The translations under genes and the position numbers were made by a program. The notes beneath the pieces are model-generated. The model ran no database searches. It had not been told where the DNA came from and worked only from the letters and a program-made list of their open reading frames with translations. Source: Patescibacteria group bacterium (GTDB lineage: Bacteria; Patescibacteriota; Minisyncoccia; Phycocordibacterales; SIBU01). Taken from it: a stretch of 7,609 nucleotides of DNA. The stretch covers positions 1 through 7,609 of the forward strand of contig JAGWZX010000025.1 of assembly GCA_018968805.1 (NCBI GenBank), in the 5' to 3' direction. Below are positions 1 through 6,026 of the stretch, in pieces. How positions within the stretch are numbered: position 1 is the first letter of the stretch; every line of letters begins with the position of its first letter.

Positions 1-714
1 GCGCCGCGCCGCCCGCCCCACGCGAACCGTAACCCCCCGCGGCAATGCCCGGAACGCGTCCTCGTCAGTCAGCGCGTCACCGATGTAAATCGGCAAAAAC
101 TTGCCGCCGAAATTTCGCCGGACATATTTAACAACATGCCGGACAATGTCGCCTTTATCCCAAAAATCGGGCCGCAGTTCAAAACTTTTATTATCGTGGT
201 CCAGCCGCAAACCGTGAGCGCGCGCGATCGGCGAAAGAATCGCTCTCGCCTCATTCTCAAAACGCGCCGCGGCCGGTGCGCCGAGCCTTCGGTAATGACA
301 AACGATGCTGACTTTCTTATCTTCAAGAAACGCCCCCGGATAACGCGCGAAAATCGGCCTGATTTTTGTCTTGGCGAGCGTAATGCCCCGTCGCATCTGC
401 CGCGGCACCGCAACATTATCGCGTTTGCCGCCGATCTCCCACTCCAAACCGTGAGTGCCGGAAAAAATCAATCCGCGTCCAGAAACTTTTACCTTCGCCA
501 TGACATCTTTAAGCATCCTGCCGCTTATAATCGCTATTGGTGACACACGCGCCAGGCGCCGCAAAGCCCTCCGGTTTTGCGGCGCGATCACCGCCGCGGA
601 CGGTACCGGCACAATCTCCGAGAGCACGCCGTCAAAATCAAGCATGAGCGTTACCTTTCCCGCCCTTTTTATTTCCGCAAAAACATTTTTCTCGCATTTC
701 TTAAAATCCTTCAT
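1..714 (-). CDS. otsB: Trehalose-6-phosphate phosphatase (OtsB), 3' end cut off by the window
   Basis: This HAD-superfamily phosphatase removes the phosphate from trehalose-6-phosphate to give trehalose, the second step after OtsA; it should be cytoplasmic. The frame is open from the ATG at 714 to the left edge, 238 codons with no stop. Visible motifs are the nucleophile motif LDFDGVL (residues 25-31, Asp26 and Asp28), IISGR (62-66), the substrate-site motif GTHGLE (86-91), DKKVSIVCHYR (132-142), FELRP followed by WDKGD (178-189) and the metal-binding IGDALTDEDAF (211-221). Family members are usually about 230-270 residues, so only the C-terminal end is missing. An in-frame TAA four codons upstream of the ATG rules out a longer start. 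AAGGAG sits directly against the ATG with no spacer. The gene starts 17 bases after the otsA stop and is surely co-transcribed with it. Assignment is by motif reading, not by search. Confidence 0.95.
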   Translation of the reverse strand, partial: MKDFKKCEKNVFAEIKRAGKVTLMLDFDGVLSEIVPVPSAAVIAPQNRRALRRLARVSPIAIISGRMLKDVMAKVKVSGRGLIFSGTHGLEWEIGGKRDNVAVPRQMRRGITLAKTKIRPIFARYPGAFLEDKKVSIVCHYRRLGAPAAARFENEARAILSPIARAHGLRLDHDNKSFELRPDFWDKGDIVRHVVKYVRRNFGGKFLPIYIGDALTDEDAFRALPRGVTVRVGRAARR

Positions 715-731
715 CTCCTTACAGCTTTAAG

Positions 732-2957
732 CTAAAAGCTTGTCGCCGCCTTAATCAGCTCCGCCGACCAGCGGTAGATGTTGTAATTTTTGACCGACTC
801 GCGCATGGAATGCATCCGCCGCTTCTGCTCGGCGGCAGGCATCGTGAGAGCGCCGTAAATGGATTCGGCAATCTGCTCGCCGTTGTAAGGATTGATAATG
901 AGCGCACCGGCTAGACCGCGGGAGGCTCCGGTGAACTGGGAGAGAATCAAAACGCCCATTTCATCGTCTCTGGCGGCCACGAATTCCTTGGCCACCAAAT
1001 TCATGCCGTCGTGCAAAGACGTGACAAGGCATACGTTGCTTAAGCGATACAGCGGCGCAAGCTCTTCGTGGGTGTAATGTTTTTTCTCCAAAACAACCGG
1101 CCGCCAATCTCCTTCGGCAAACTTTTTATTGATCCGCTCGGCCTCGCGCGTTACCGCTTCGTTGTACTCTCGGTACTTGGCCACCGCTTCGCGGCTGGGT
1201 GGCGCAATCTGAAGGAACGTGAACTTGCTCTTGTAGTCCGGATGTTCGTCCAGAAAAAGTTCCACGCCCTTCAATCGCTCCAGGATACCTTTTGAATAAT
1301 CCATGCGGTCCACGCCGAGGGCGATGTGGATGGTGCCGATACCGAGTTTTTCCAGGACGCTTCTGTCCGCTGGCAACGCGGGTTTATCGCTCGCAAAAGC
1401 GATGCTTATCGGAAAAGGCTTGATGTACGTGGTATGATTGCCATGAGTGATCGCAAACCGCTCCAAATCAATCATCGACTCCATCTCCTTGCCGACGGTA
1501 TCCATGAAATTATTGCAATACGCTTGAGTGTGGAAACCGAGAATGTCGGCGCCGATCATGCCGGCGATAATTTCTTTGCGCCACGGACAAATACTGAAGG
1601 TCTCAGCCGATGGCCAGGGAATATGCCAAAATAAACAAATTTGGGCGTCCGGACGGCTGGACTTGACAATTGCCGGCAAAAGAGCGAAATGAAAATCCTG
1701 CACCAGAATAAGCGGCTGGTCCACGTCTTTGATTTCGGCAAGCAGAGCTTGGGCGAATTTATTGTTGACGCGCCGGTATTCTTTCCAATCTTCCTTGCGG
1801 AAAATCGGCCGAGTGTGAGCAAGATGGCAGAGCGGCCAGAGCGCTTCGTTGGAAAATCCGACATAGTGGCCATTAACCTCCTTTTCCGAAAGCCAAACCC
1901 GTTTCAAGGTGTACTTGGGATCGTCGGGCGGCACTTGAATTTTGCCGTTAACATCGGCCGTTTCGCGATCGGCGTTGCCGGAACCGTGGGCAATCCAGGT
2001 GCCTCCGCAAGCCTCCACCACAGGTTCAAGGGCGGTTACCATGCCGCTGGCCGGCACTTCCGCGGTAATTTCATTTTTAGTCTTGCTGTGAATATACGGC
2101 TCGCGATTGGAAACGAGAAAAATCTTCCGGTCCTTAAGATAGGCTTTGATAAACTCTTTAAGCCGCTCGGCGGTCCAAGGCGTCTCCAGTTTTTCCAAAC
2201 GCATTCGCGCTTCCTCGGCGGCCGACAACCGCGCCGCCAAAAGACTCTTGGTCATCTTGGAAATTTCGCCGACCAACGGCTTAAAAAAAGCGTGTTCTCT
2301 TATGCCCTCCAAACCGGCGCCGGTCTCGCCGCGAGTGCGCGCGGTCTTGACTGACTCCACCAGATTATGAAGCGGCCGCAGAATAATCAAGCGTATCAAC
2401 AGCGCCAAGATCAGAAGAAAGACCAGAAGAAGAATCAGAAAGCGAAGCGCGCTACCCTCCCAAATCTGAGCAACATAGCTCCCGATATAATCGGCGCTTT
2501 GGGCGACCAGAAGCACTCCGATCACGGCGCCGCCGGTATTGTGAAGCGGCTCGGCAAAAAGATAAAGATTTCTTCCATAAACCTGATCGTAATCTCCTTT
2601 CGCCGCGTCATTCGCGATGGCATCGGCGACAAGAGGCGGTGTAGTGAGGATGGCTTCCGGAAAATCGGTCGAGGCGGCTACGTTCTGGCCTTTGCTGTCG
2701 TAGACAGCCAGACCCGCGAGGCGCGATCTGCCGGTAAATTTGGCCAACAGACCCTCAAGGGATTTGGCGGAATTCACCTGATAAGACGGCTCCACCGACT
2801 CGGTAAGACTGTCGGCCAAAAGTCTGGTCCGATATTGCAAATCAGACGACAGGTTTCGCTCTTCCTGCAGGGTCTGCTCAAACGTGAACGCCGCGGACAA
2901 TATCACGACCAAAACGACAACCAGAGCGGAGATAATGTAGATCTGACGCATCTTCAT
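732..2957 (-). CDS. otsA: Membrane-anchored trehalose-6-phosphate synthase: sensor-HAMP-GT20 fusion
   Basis: The C-terminal part (about residues 277-738 of 741) is a GT20 trehalose-6-phosphate synthase, which joins UDP-glucose (or another NDP-glucose) to glucose-6-phosphate. Visible motifs are LVSNREPY (281-288), the acceptor/donor loop ASGMVTALEP (303-312), GGTWIAHGSG (318-327), NEALWP (370-375), VQDFHF (419-424), FWHIPWPS (443-450), GVDRMDYSKGI (548-558, the Arg and Lys that hold the UDP phosphates) and HDGMNLVAKEF (649-659). All expected key residues appear present. The first 276 residues are not part of normal OtsA (about 450-500 residues): a membrane segment at 7-25, an outside domain of about 145 residues resembling a single-Cache/PAS-like fold, a second membrane segment at 172-192, and a HAMP-like linker starting RPLHNLV (194-200) and running to about 250. 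The enzyme should therefore be at the inner face of the membrane. Met3 is an alternative start. It is followed at once by otsB. Confidence 0.95.
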   Translation of the reverse strand: MKMRQIYIISALVVVLVVILSAAFTFEQTLQEERNLSSDLQYRTRLLADSLTESVEPSYQVNSAKSLEGLLAKFTGRSRLAGLAVYDSKGQNVAASTDFPEAILTTPPLVADAIANDAAKGDYDQVYGRNLYLFAEPLHNTGGAVIGVLLVAQSADYIGSYVAQIWEGSALRFLILLLVFLLILALLIRLIILRPLHNLVESVKTARTRGETGAGLEGIREHAFFKPLVGEISKMTKSLLAARLSAAEEARMRLEKLETPWTAERLKEFIKAYLKDRKIFLVSNREPYIHSKTKNEITAEVPASGMVTALEPVVEACGGTWIAHGSGNADRETADVNGKIQVPPDDPKYTLKRVWLSEKEVNGHYVGFSNEALWPLCHLAHTRPIFRKEDWKEYRRVNNKFAQALLAEIKDVDQPLILVQDFHFALLPAIVKSSRPDAQICLFWHIPWPSAETFSICPWRKEIIAGMIGADILGFHTQAYCNNFMDTVGKEMESMIDLERFAITHGNHTTYIKPFPISIAFASDKPALPADRSVLEKLGIGTIHIALGVDRMDYSKGILERLKGVELFLDEHPDYKSKFTFLQIAPPSREAVAKYREYNEAVTREAERINKKFAEGDWRPVVLEKKHYTHEELAPLYRLSNVCLVTSLHDGMNLVAKEFVAARDDEMGVLILSQFTGASRGLAGALIINPYNGEQIAESIYGALTMPAAEQKRRMHSMRESVKNYNIYRWSAELIKAATSF

Positions 2958-2965
2958 ATTTTCTT

Positions 2966-2971
2966 ATTGTG
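2966..2971 (-). promoter_or_regulatory. Possible -10 box for otsAB
   Basis: On the minus strand CACAAT ends eight bases before the otsA ATG, at the same short distance seen for the other candidate -10 boxes in the window. It matches TATAAT at four of six positions, and I see no convincing -35 hexamer. The whole divergent space between otsA and ruvX is only 56 bases, so a promoter for each direction must fit there. Confidence 0.3.
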
Positions 2972-3001
2972 GCATAAAAATGAAAATCGCAAAAGTTCTG
3001 T

Positions 3002-3007
3002 TACAAT
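3002..3007 (+). promoter_or_regulatory. Candidate -10 box for ruvX, leaderless arrangement
   Basis: TACAAT (five of six matches to TATAAT) ends six bases before the ruvX ATG at 3014. A transcript starting about seven bases downstream of the box would begin at or next to the A of the ATG, giving a leaderless mRNA. No good -35 hexamer lies 16-18 bases upstream, where the sequence is A-rich. There is also no Shine-Dalgarno sequence before the start. Confidence 0.45.
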
Positions 3008-3013
3008 GATTGG

Positions 3014-3424
3014 ATGAGAACGCTCGGGATAGATTACGGCGGCAAGCGCGTTGGCATCGCGATCTCCGACGAAAACAATGCTTTCGCCCTGCCTCTTGCG
3101 GTACTGCCGAACGACCGGCGGTTAGTCGCGTCTGTGAAAAAAATCGCGGCCGAAAAAACCGTTGGCACGATAGTTCTCGGCGAATCGAGAAATTTCAAAG
3201 GCGAACCCAACGCTATCATGAAAGACATCGAAAAATTCAAGGATGAGCTGGTAAAAGAAACTCATCTTAAGGTGGAATACGAACCCGAATTTCTAACCAG
3301 TGCCGAAGCCGCGCGCGTTCAAGGCAAGACCAAAATGCACGACGCCTCCGCCGCCGCTCTGATTTTAAAAAGTTATTTGGATAAACAAGCAAACCAAGGT
3401 ACTATACAACTCAATCATGGTTAA
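3014..3424 (+). CDS. ruvX: RuvX/YqgF-type Holliday junction resolvase homologue
   Basis: This is a 136-residue protein of the YqgF/RuvX family, an RNase H-fold nuclease; family members act on Holliday junctions or in maturation of 16S rRNA precursor ends. The start LGIDYGGKRVGIAISDE (4-20) carries the conserved DYG motif with the catalytic Asp7. IVLGESRNFKGEPN (53-66) takes the place of the usual 'VGLPLNMDGS' loop. EPEFLTSAEAARV (90-102) holds the second acidic position, and HDASAAALILKSYLD (109-123) holds the third catalytic acid, Asp110. Length matches the family. The GESRNFKG and EPEFLTSAEA variants are, as I recall, typical of Patescibacteria, which supports the taxonomic guess. It is transcribed divergently from otsA, and its last codons overlap the next gene by eight bases. 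Which of the two known roles applies here cannot be read from sequence. Confidence 0.93.
   Translation: MRTLGIDYGGKRVGIAISDENNAFALPLAVLPNDRRLVASVKKIAAEKTVGTIVLGESRNFKGEPNAIMKDIEKFKDELVKETHLKVEYEPEFLTSAEAARVQGKTKMHDASAAALILKSYLDKQANQGTIQLNHG
3403..3408 (+). promoter_or_regulatory. Possible internal -10 box for the tRNA-binding protein gene
   Basis: TATACA, overlapping TACAAC at 3405-3410, lies inside the 3' end of ruvX, six to eight bases before the ATG at 3417. The spacing repeats the pattern seen before ruvX and pilM. The match is moderate and no clear -35 is visible, so simple read-through from ruvX is equally possible. Confidence 0.28.
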
Positions 3425-3797
3425 CTTAGACGAGTTCAGGAAGGTGGAACTTCGGATCGGCCGCATCGTTTCCGCGGAGAAAGTTCCGGACACCGAAAAA
3501 CTTTTGAAACTGGGAGTGGAATTCGGGGAGAAAAACCCGGAACCGGCCGCGCCGTCCGGAGACGGCGCGGCCGGCCGCCCTCTCCCCGACGTCCGCCAGA
3601 TTATTTCCGGCATTGCCCAATCTTATCCTGATCCGGCTGTTCTTGTAGGCGTGGAATGCCTTTTTGCCACCAACCTCGAACCTCGCGCGATCAAAGGCCT
3701 CGAGAGCCGGGGTATGATTCTGACCGTTGCGGACGGAACGCGGCTTTTCTTGCTCTCGCCCACCGGCGCCGTCCCACCGGGCACGCAAGCACGCTAG
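3417..3797 (+). CDS. Stand-alone tRNA-binding OB-fold protein (MetRS C-terminal / Trbp111 / CsaA type)
   Basis: This 126-residue protein matches the tRNA-binding domain that forms the C-terminus of many bacterial methionyl-tRNA synthetases and also occurs alone as Trbp111 or CsaA. Landmarks are VELRIGRIVSAEKVPDTEKLLKL (10-32, quoted here only as landmarks VELRIGRI and DTEKLL), RQIISGIAQSY (60-70), LVGVECLFATNLEPRAIKG (76-94), ESRGMIL (96-102) and LLSPTGAVPPGTQ (112-124). Family members dimerise and bind the elbow of tRNA in a structure-specific way. Whether this one serves as a detached domain for MetRS or acts alone cannot be told here. It overlaps ruvX by eight bases. Residues about 41-58, between two strands of the fold, are a Pro/Gly/Ala-rich extra loop encoded by a perfect GC-rich hairpin (3543-3574); the rest of the domain looks normal. 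There is no Shine-Dalgarno sequence. Confidence 0.88.
   Translation: MVNLDEFRKVELRIGRIVSAEKVPDTEKLLKLGVEFGEKNPEPAAPSGDGAAGRPLPDVRQIISGIAQSYPDPAVLVGVECLFATNLEPRAIKGLESRGMILTVADGTRLFLLSPTGAVPPGTQAR
3543..3574. repeat. 14-bp perfect GC-rich inverted repeat inside a coding sequence
   Basis: CCGGCCGCGCCGTC (3543-3556), a four-base loop CGGA, then its exact reverse complement (3561-3574). It lies in frame within the tRNA-binding protein gene and encodes residues 43-53, an extra Pro/Ala/Gly-rich loop. All bases of both arms are G or C except one T:A pair, unlike the mixed composition on either side. It has no T-run after it, so it does not look like an intrinsic terminator. Confidence 0.9.
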
Positions 3798-3886
3798 CGA
3801 TGTCTGATAGCCGAATTAATAATCCCATACCCCCGACACAACAAACCGGCCATTAAACTTTCCATTAGAAACCAAACGCCTATCAC

Positions 3887-4519
3887 ATGCACCTCTCCTA
3901 TCTATTAGACCCGCTCTTTCTGGTCAAAACCCTCGGCACGGCGGGGGTCATTGCCATCATTTTCGCCGAGTCCGGTTTGTTTTTTGGCTTCTTCTTTCCA
4001 GGCGATTCACTCTTATTCACCGCCGCTCTTCTCGCGGCCGAAGGCTATCTGCCTCTCTGGCCGCTACTGATCGGCTGCGTCTTGGCGGCCATTGCCGGAG
4101 ATTCGGTGGGGTACGCGTTCGGGGTCAAAGCTGGACACAAACTTTTTATCCGCGAAGACTCTCTCTTCTTCCGCAGAAGCTTCGTTGAACGCACACAAAC
4201 CTTTTATCAAAAGCACGGCAAAAAGACGGTCGTGTTGGCGCGGTTCATTCCCATCGTGCGCACTTTCGCGCCCATTCTTGCCGGGGTCGGAAAAATGAAC
4301 TATTCGGTCTTTCTCTCATACAACGTGGCCGGCGGCCTTATCTGGAGTGTCGGCAATATCACCCTGGGCTACGTACTCGGCCGGACGATACCGAACATAG
4401 ACAAATACGCCACCCCCATTATTATTGTCATTATTGCCATATCAATGCTTCCCGGTCTTTTTGAATACGCGCGCTCCCGCCGGGCCAATCGATCCGGCGC
4501 GGACAATAATCCGAGATAG
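3887..4519 (+). CDS. DedA-family (VTT domain) integral membrane protein
   Basis: This 210-residue multi-pass protein has the DedA/VTT-domain pattern. The first re-entrant segment reads FAESGLFFGFFFPGDSLLF (26-44), with the conserved Glu and the Pro-Gly-Asp/Glu. The second half has LARFIPIVRTFAPILAGVGKM (about 117-137), with the conserved Arg residues and a Gly-rich turn, then NVAGGLIWS (145-153). Further hydrophobic segments lie near 60-78 and 174-192. DedA proteins are linked to flipping of lipid carriers such as undecaprenyl phosphate, or of phospholipids, across the membrane and to membrane-potential homeostasis; which lipid this one handles is not visible. The 89 bases before it hold no Shine-Dalgarno sequence, no hairpin and no clear -10 box that I can support. 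The stop at 4519 is 30 bases ahead of the pilM promoter. The short basic, polar tail after the last membrane helix is ordinary. Confidence 0.93.
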   Translation: MHLSYLLDPLFLVKTLGTAGVIAIIFAESGLFFGFFFPGDSLLFTAALLAAEGYLPLWPLLIGCVLAAIAGDSVGYAFGVKAGHKLFIREDSLFFRRSFVERTQTFYQKHGKKTVVLARFIPIVRTFAPILAGVGKMNYSVFLSYNVAGGLIWSVGNITLGYVLGRTIPNIDKYATPIIIVIIAISMLPGLFEYARSRRANRSGADNNPR

Positions 4520-4545
4520 CATGGGGAACACGCGGGGGATGTTTT

Positions 4546-4554
4546 TGATATAAT
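4546..4554 (+). promoter_or_regulatory. Extended -10 promoter of the pilMNO operon
   Basis: TGATATAAT is a perfect extended -10 element (TG-n-TATAAT, hexamer at 4549-4554). It ends nine bases before the ATG at 4564, so transcription should begin about two or three bases ahead of the start codon. The best -35 candidate, GGAACA at 4525-4530 with an 18-base spacer, is poor, as is usual for extended -10 promoters. This box also argues against the in-frame TTG at 4555, which would fall before the likely transcription start. Confidence 0.65.
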
Positions 4555-4563
4555 TTGCCGGTC

Positions 4564-5481
4564 ATGAAAAAGTTCACCGAACTTTTCCCGGTGCCGAAAT
4601 TTTTGGAAATGCGCCCGGCGGGGCTTTCTTTCTCTTCCAGCGCCGCCCGCGCAATCGCACTAAGCGAAAAAGGCGCCGGCCTGGCGCTCCAAACATTCGG
4701 CGAGCGCGGTCTTCCTTCCGGAGCGATCGTTGACGGATCGCCCGCTGATAAAACGGCGCTTATAGAAGTTGCGCGCGATCTGCGCCGAGAGCTCGGCCTG
4801 CAATTGATAAATCTCTCCATACCCGACGACAAGGCGTACGTATTCACGGTCAAATTGCCGAAAGAAATCGGGAGCGCGCGTCAAGCCGTTGAGCTGCGCT
4901 TGGAAGAAAACGTACCGCTAAAAGCCGAGGAGACGGTATTTGATTACACGCTCATTAAAGGCGGGCCCGCCGAGGAGTGTCTGGCAAGCGTGTTGGCCCT
5001 TCCAAGCAAAGAAGCCGCAGACTACGTTGAGATCGCCGAGACGGCCGGCCTGCTCCCCGTCGGGCTGACAATCTCCGCGGACACGACGCGCCGCGCCATC
5101 GTCCCAGATGACAGCCGCGGGGTGATAATCGTCGCAAATCTGGGCGCACAACGCGCCACGCTGTCTATCGTAAGCCGCGGCGTTTTGTGTTTTACCATAA
5201 GCGTTCCCATTGAATCATTGTCTTCAGAAACGACTAAACTCACCGAATACTGGCAGAGCCACAGACCGGATACGGAAACCGGCACGGTGGAATCGCTAAC
5301 TCTTTGCGGCGAAGGGGCGGCTAAAGCCGGTCTGGCCGAGGAACTATCCCTTTCTCTCTCGCTTCCTGTTTCGCCAGGTAATGTCTGGCAAAACGCGTTC
5401 CCGTTTGACAAGGTTATACCGGCCATACCGCGCGAACAATCTCTTTCATACGCCGGCGCGATAGGCGCCGCCCTCATGTAA
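4564..5481 (+). CDS. pilM: PilM-like actin-fold type IV pilus assembly protein
   Basis: This 305-residue protein heads the PilM-N-O module. PilM is a cytoplasmic FtsA-like protein that binds the N-terminal tail of PilN and helps align the pilus machine at the membrane. Supporting features are AGLSFSSSAARAIAL (19-33) at the place of the first phosphate loop, LSIPDDKAYVFTVKLP (84-99), RLEENVPLKAEETVFDY (112-128), ANLGAQRATLSIVSRG (191-206) at the second phosphate loop, LTLCGEGA (245-252) near the adenosine site, LPVSPGNVW (267-275) and a closing YAGAIGAAL (296-304). The fold is readable, but the usual acidic residue of the first phosphate loop (DIG or similar) is a serine here and the second loop starts with Asn, so ATP binding may be weak or lost. 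The ATG at 4564 is chosen because a TATAAT sits just upstream; a TTG three codons earlier is unlikely. The pilN start follows after four bases. Confidence 0.87.
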   Translation: MKKFTELFPVPKFLEMRPAGLSFSSSAARAIALSEKGAGLALQTFGERGLPSGAIVDGSPADKTALIEVARDLRRELGLQLINLSIPDDKAYVFTVKLPKEIGSARQAVELRLEENVPLKAEETVFDYTLIKGGPAEECLASVLALPSKEAADYVEIAETAGLLPVGLTISADTTRRAIVPDDSRGVIIVANLGAQRATLSIVSRGVLCFTISVPIESLSSETTKLTEYWQSHRPDTETGTVESLTLCGEGAAKAGLAEELSLSLSLPVSPGNVWQNAFPFDKVIPAIPREQSLSYAGAIGAALM

Positions 5482-5485
5482 TACC

Positions 5486-6025
5486 ATGGCCACCTTCAAT
5501 CTTCTTCCTCAAAAAAAACAGGATATCGTGACCCGCGAATATAAGCGCCGGCTTTTGGCCTTCAGCTTTCTTCTATTGTCATCACTTGCGTTTGCCGCGA
5601 TCCTCGCTCTTATTCCCTCCTACGTCCTGCTATCGCAAAAGGCCGCCGCCGCCGAAAAGATCGACTCCGCTCTTTCTTCGGCCGTCACCGCGCTCGGCAA
5701 AGATTCGGCCGCCGAAAATCTCCGGCAGGCCGGCGCGGAAATCAGCCTGCTCGCGCGAGACCCCGCCTTGTTGCCGGCCCATGAACTGATAAATGCCGTC
5801 ATCCGGGACAAGACCGGAAATATCGTTATCACCGGAATCCGCGTGGAATCTGGAAGTCTGGGCCGCACAATCACAGTCCTGGGGAAAGCCGCCGACCGCA
5901 ACGCCCTCGTCGCCCTCGCAGACGCGCTCAAAAGCGACAAATCTTTCAGCGCGGTCAATGTTCCCGTGTCAAATTTCACCGCCGCTTCCAACTTGGATTT
6001 TTCCTTGCTGATTTCCGCGAAATAA
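5486..6025 (+). CDS. pilN: PilN-like type IV pilus inner-membrane protein
   Basis: This is a bitopic membrane protein of 179 residues. The N-terminus reads ATFNLLPQKKQ (2-12); the (I/F)NLLP motif is the PilN signature that docks into PilM. A short basic stretch is followed by one membrane segment (about 23-49), a coiled-coil-prone Ala-rich region (50-90) and a C-terminal ferredoxin-like domain (about 97-178) with the pattern ITGIRVESGS, then a small strand containing VLGKAADRNALVALADAL (131-148) and VNVPVSNF (157-164). PilN pairs with PilO across the membrane in the alignment complex. It lies four bases after pilM and one base before pilO, with no Shine-Dalgarno sequence, so translation is probably coupled. 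Length and order agree with the family. Distant GspL-type relatives of type II secretion are a less likely label, since PilM and PilN are separate here. Confidence 0.88.
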   Translation: MATFNLLPQKKQDIVTREYKRRLLAFSFLLLSSLAFAAILALIPSYVLLSQKAAAAEKIDSALSSAVTALGKDSAAENLRQAGAEISLLARDPALLPAHELINAVIRDKTGNIVITGIRVESGSLGRTITVLGKAADRNALVALADALKSDKSFSAVNVPVSNFTAASNLDFSLLISAK

Positions 6026-6026
6026 A

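Noticed and set aside
69..730. Several open frames on both strands at the left end (for example 69-416 minus, 136-543 plus, 455-730 plus).
   Set aside because: They lie in other frames of a clear otsB gene that stays open to the window edge; none has a recognisable motif.
1641..3017. Long plus-strand open frames (1641-2354 and 2367-3017) opposite otsA.
   Set aside because: Their products are rich in Arg, Gly and Lys with no family pattern, and they mirror a strongly supported GT20 fusion gene. Long antisense openness is expected from its codon use.
3543..3574. GC hairpin as an intrinsic terminator or a CRISPR repeat.
   Set aside because: There is no following T-run, the reading frame continues through it, and there is only one copy in the window with no spacer pattern.
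3656..3856. 66-codon plus-strand frame across the end of the tRNA-binding gene.
   Set aside because: It is out of frame with the supported gene, lacks any motif and does not reach dedA; the remaining 89 bases hold no feature I can support.
4555..4563. TTG at 4555 as the start of the pilM-like gene.
   Set aside because: The base lies directly after TATAAT and before the likely transcription start; the ATG at 4564 fits better.
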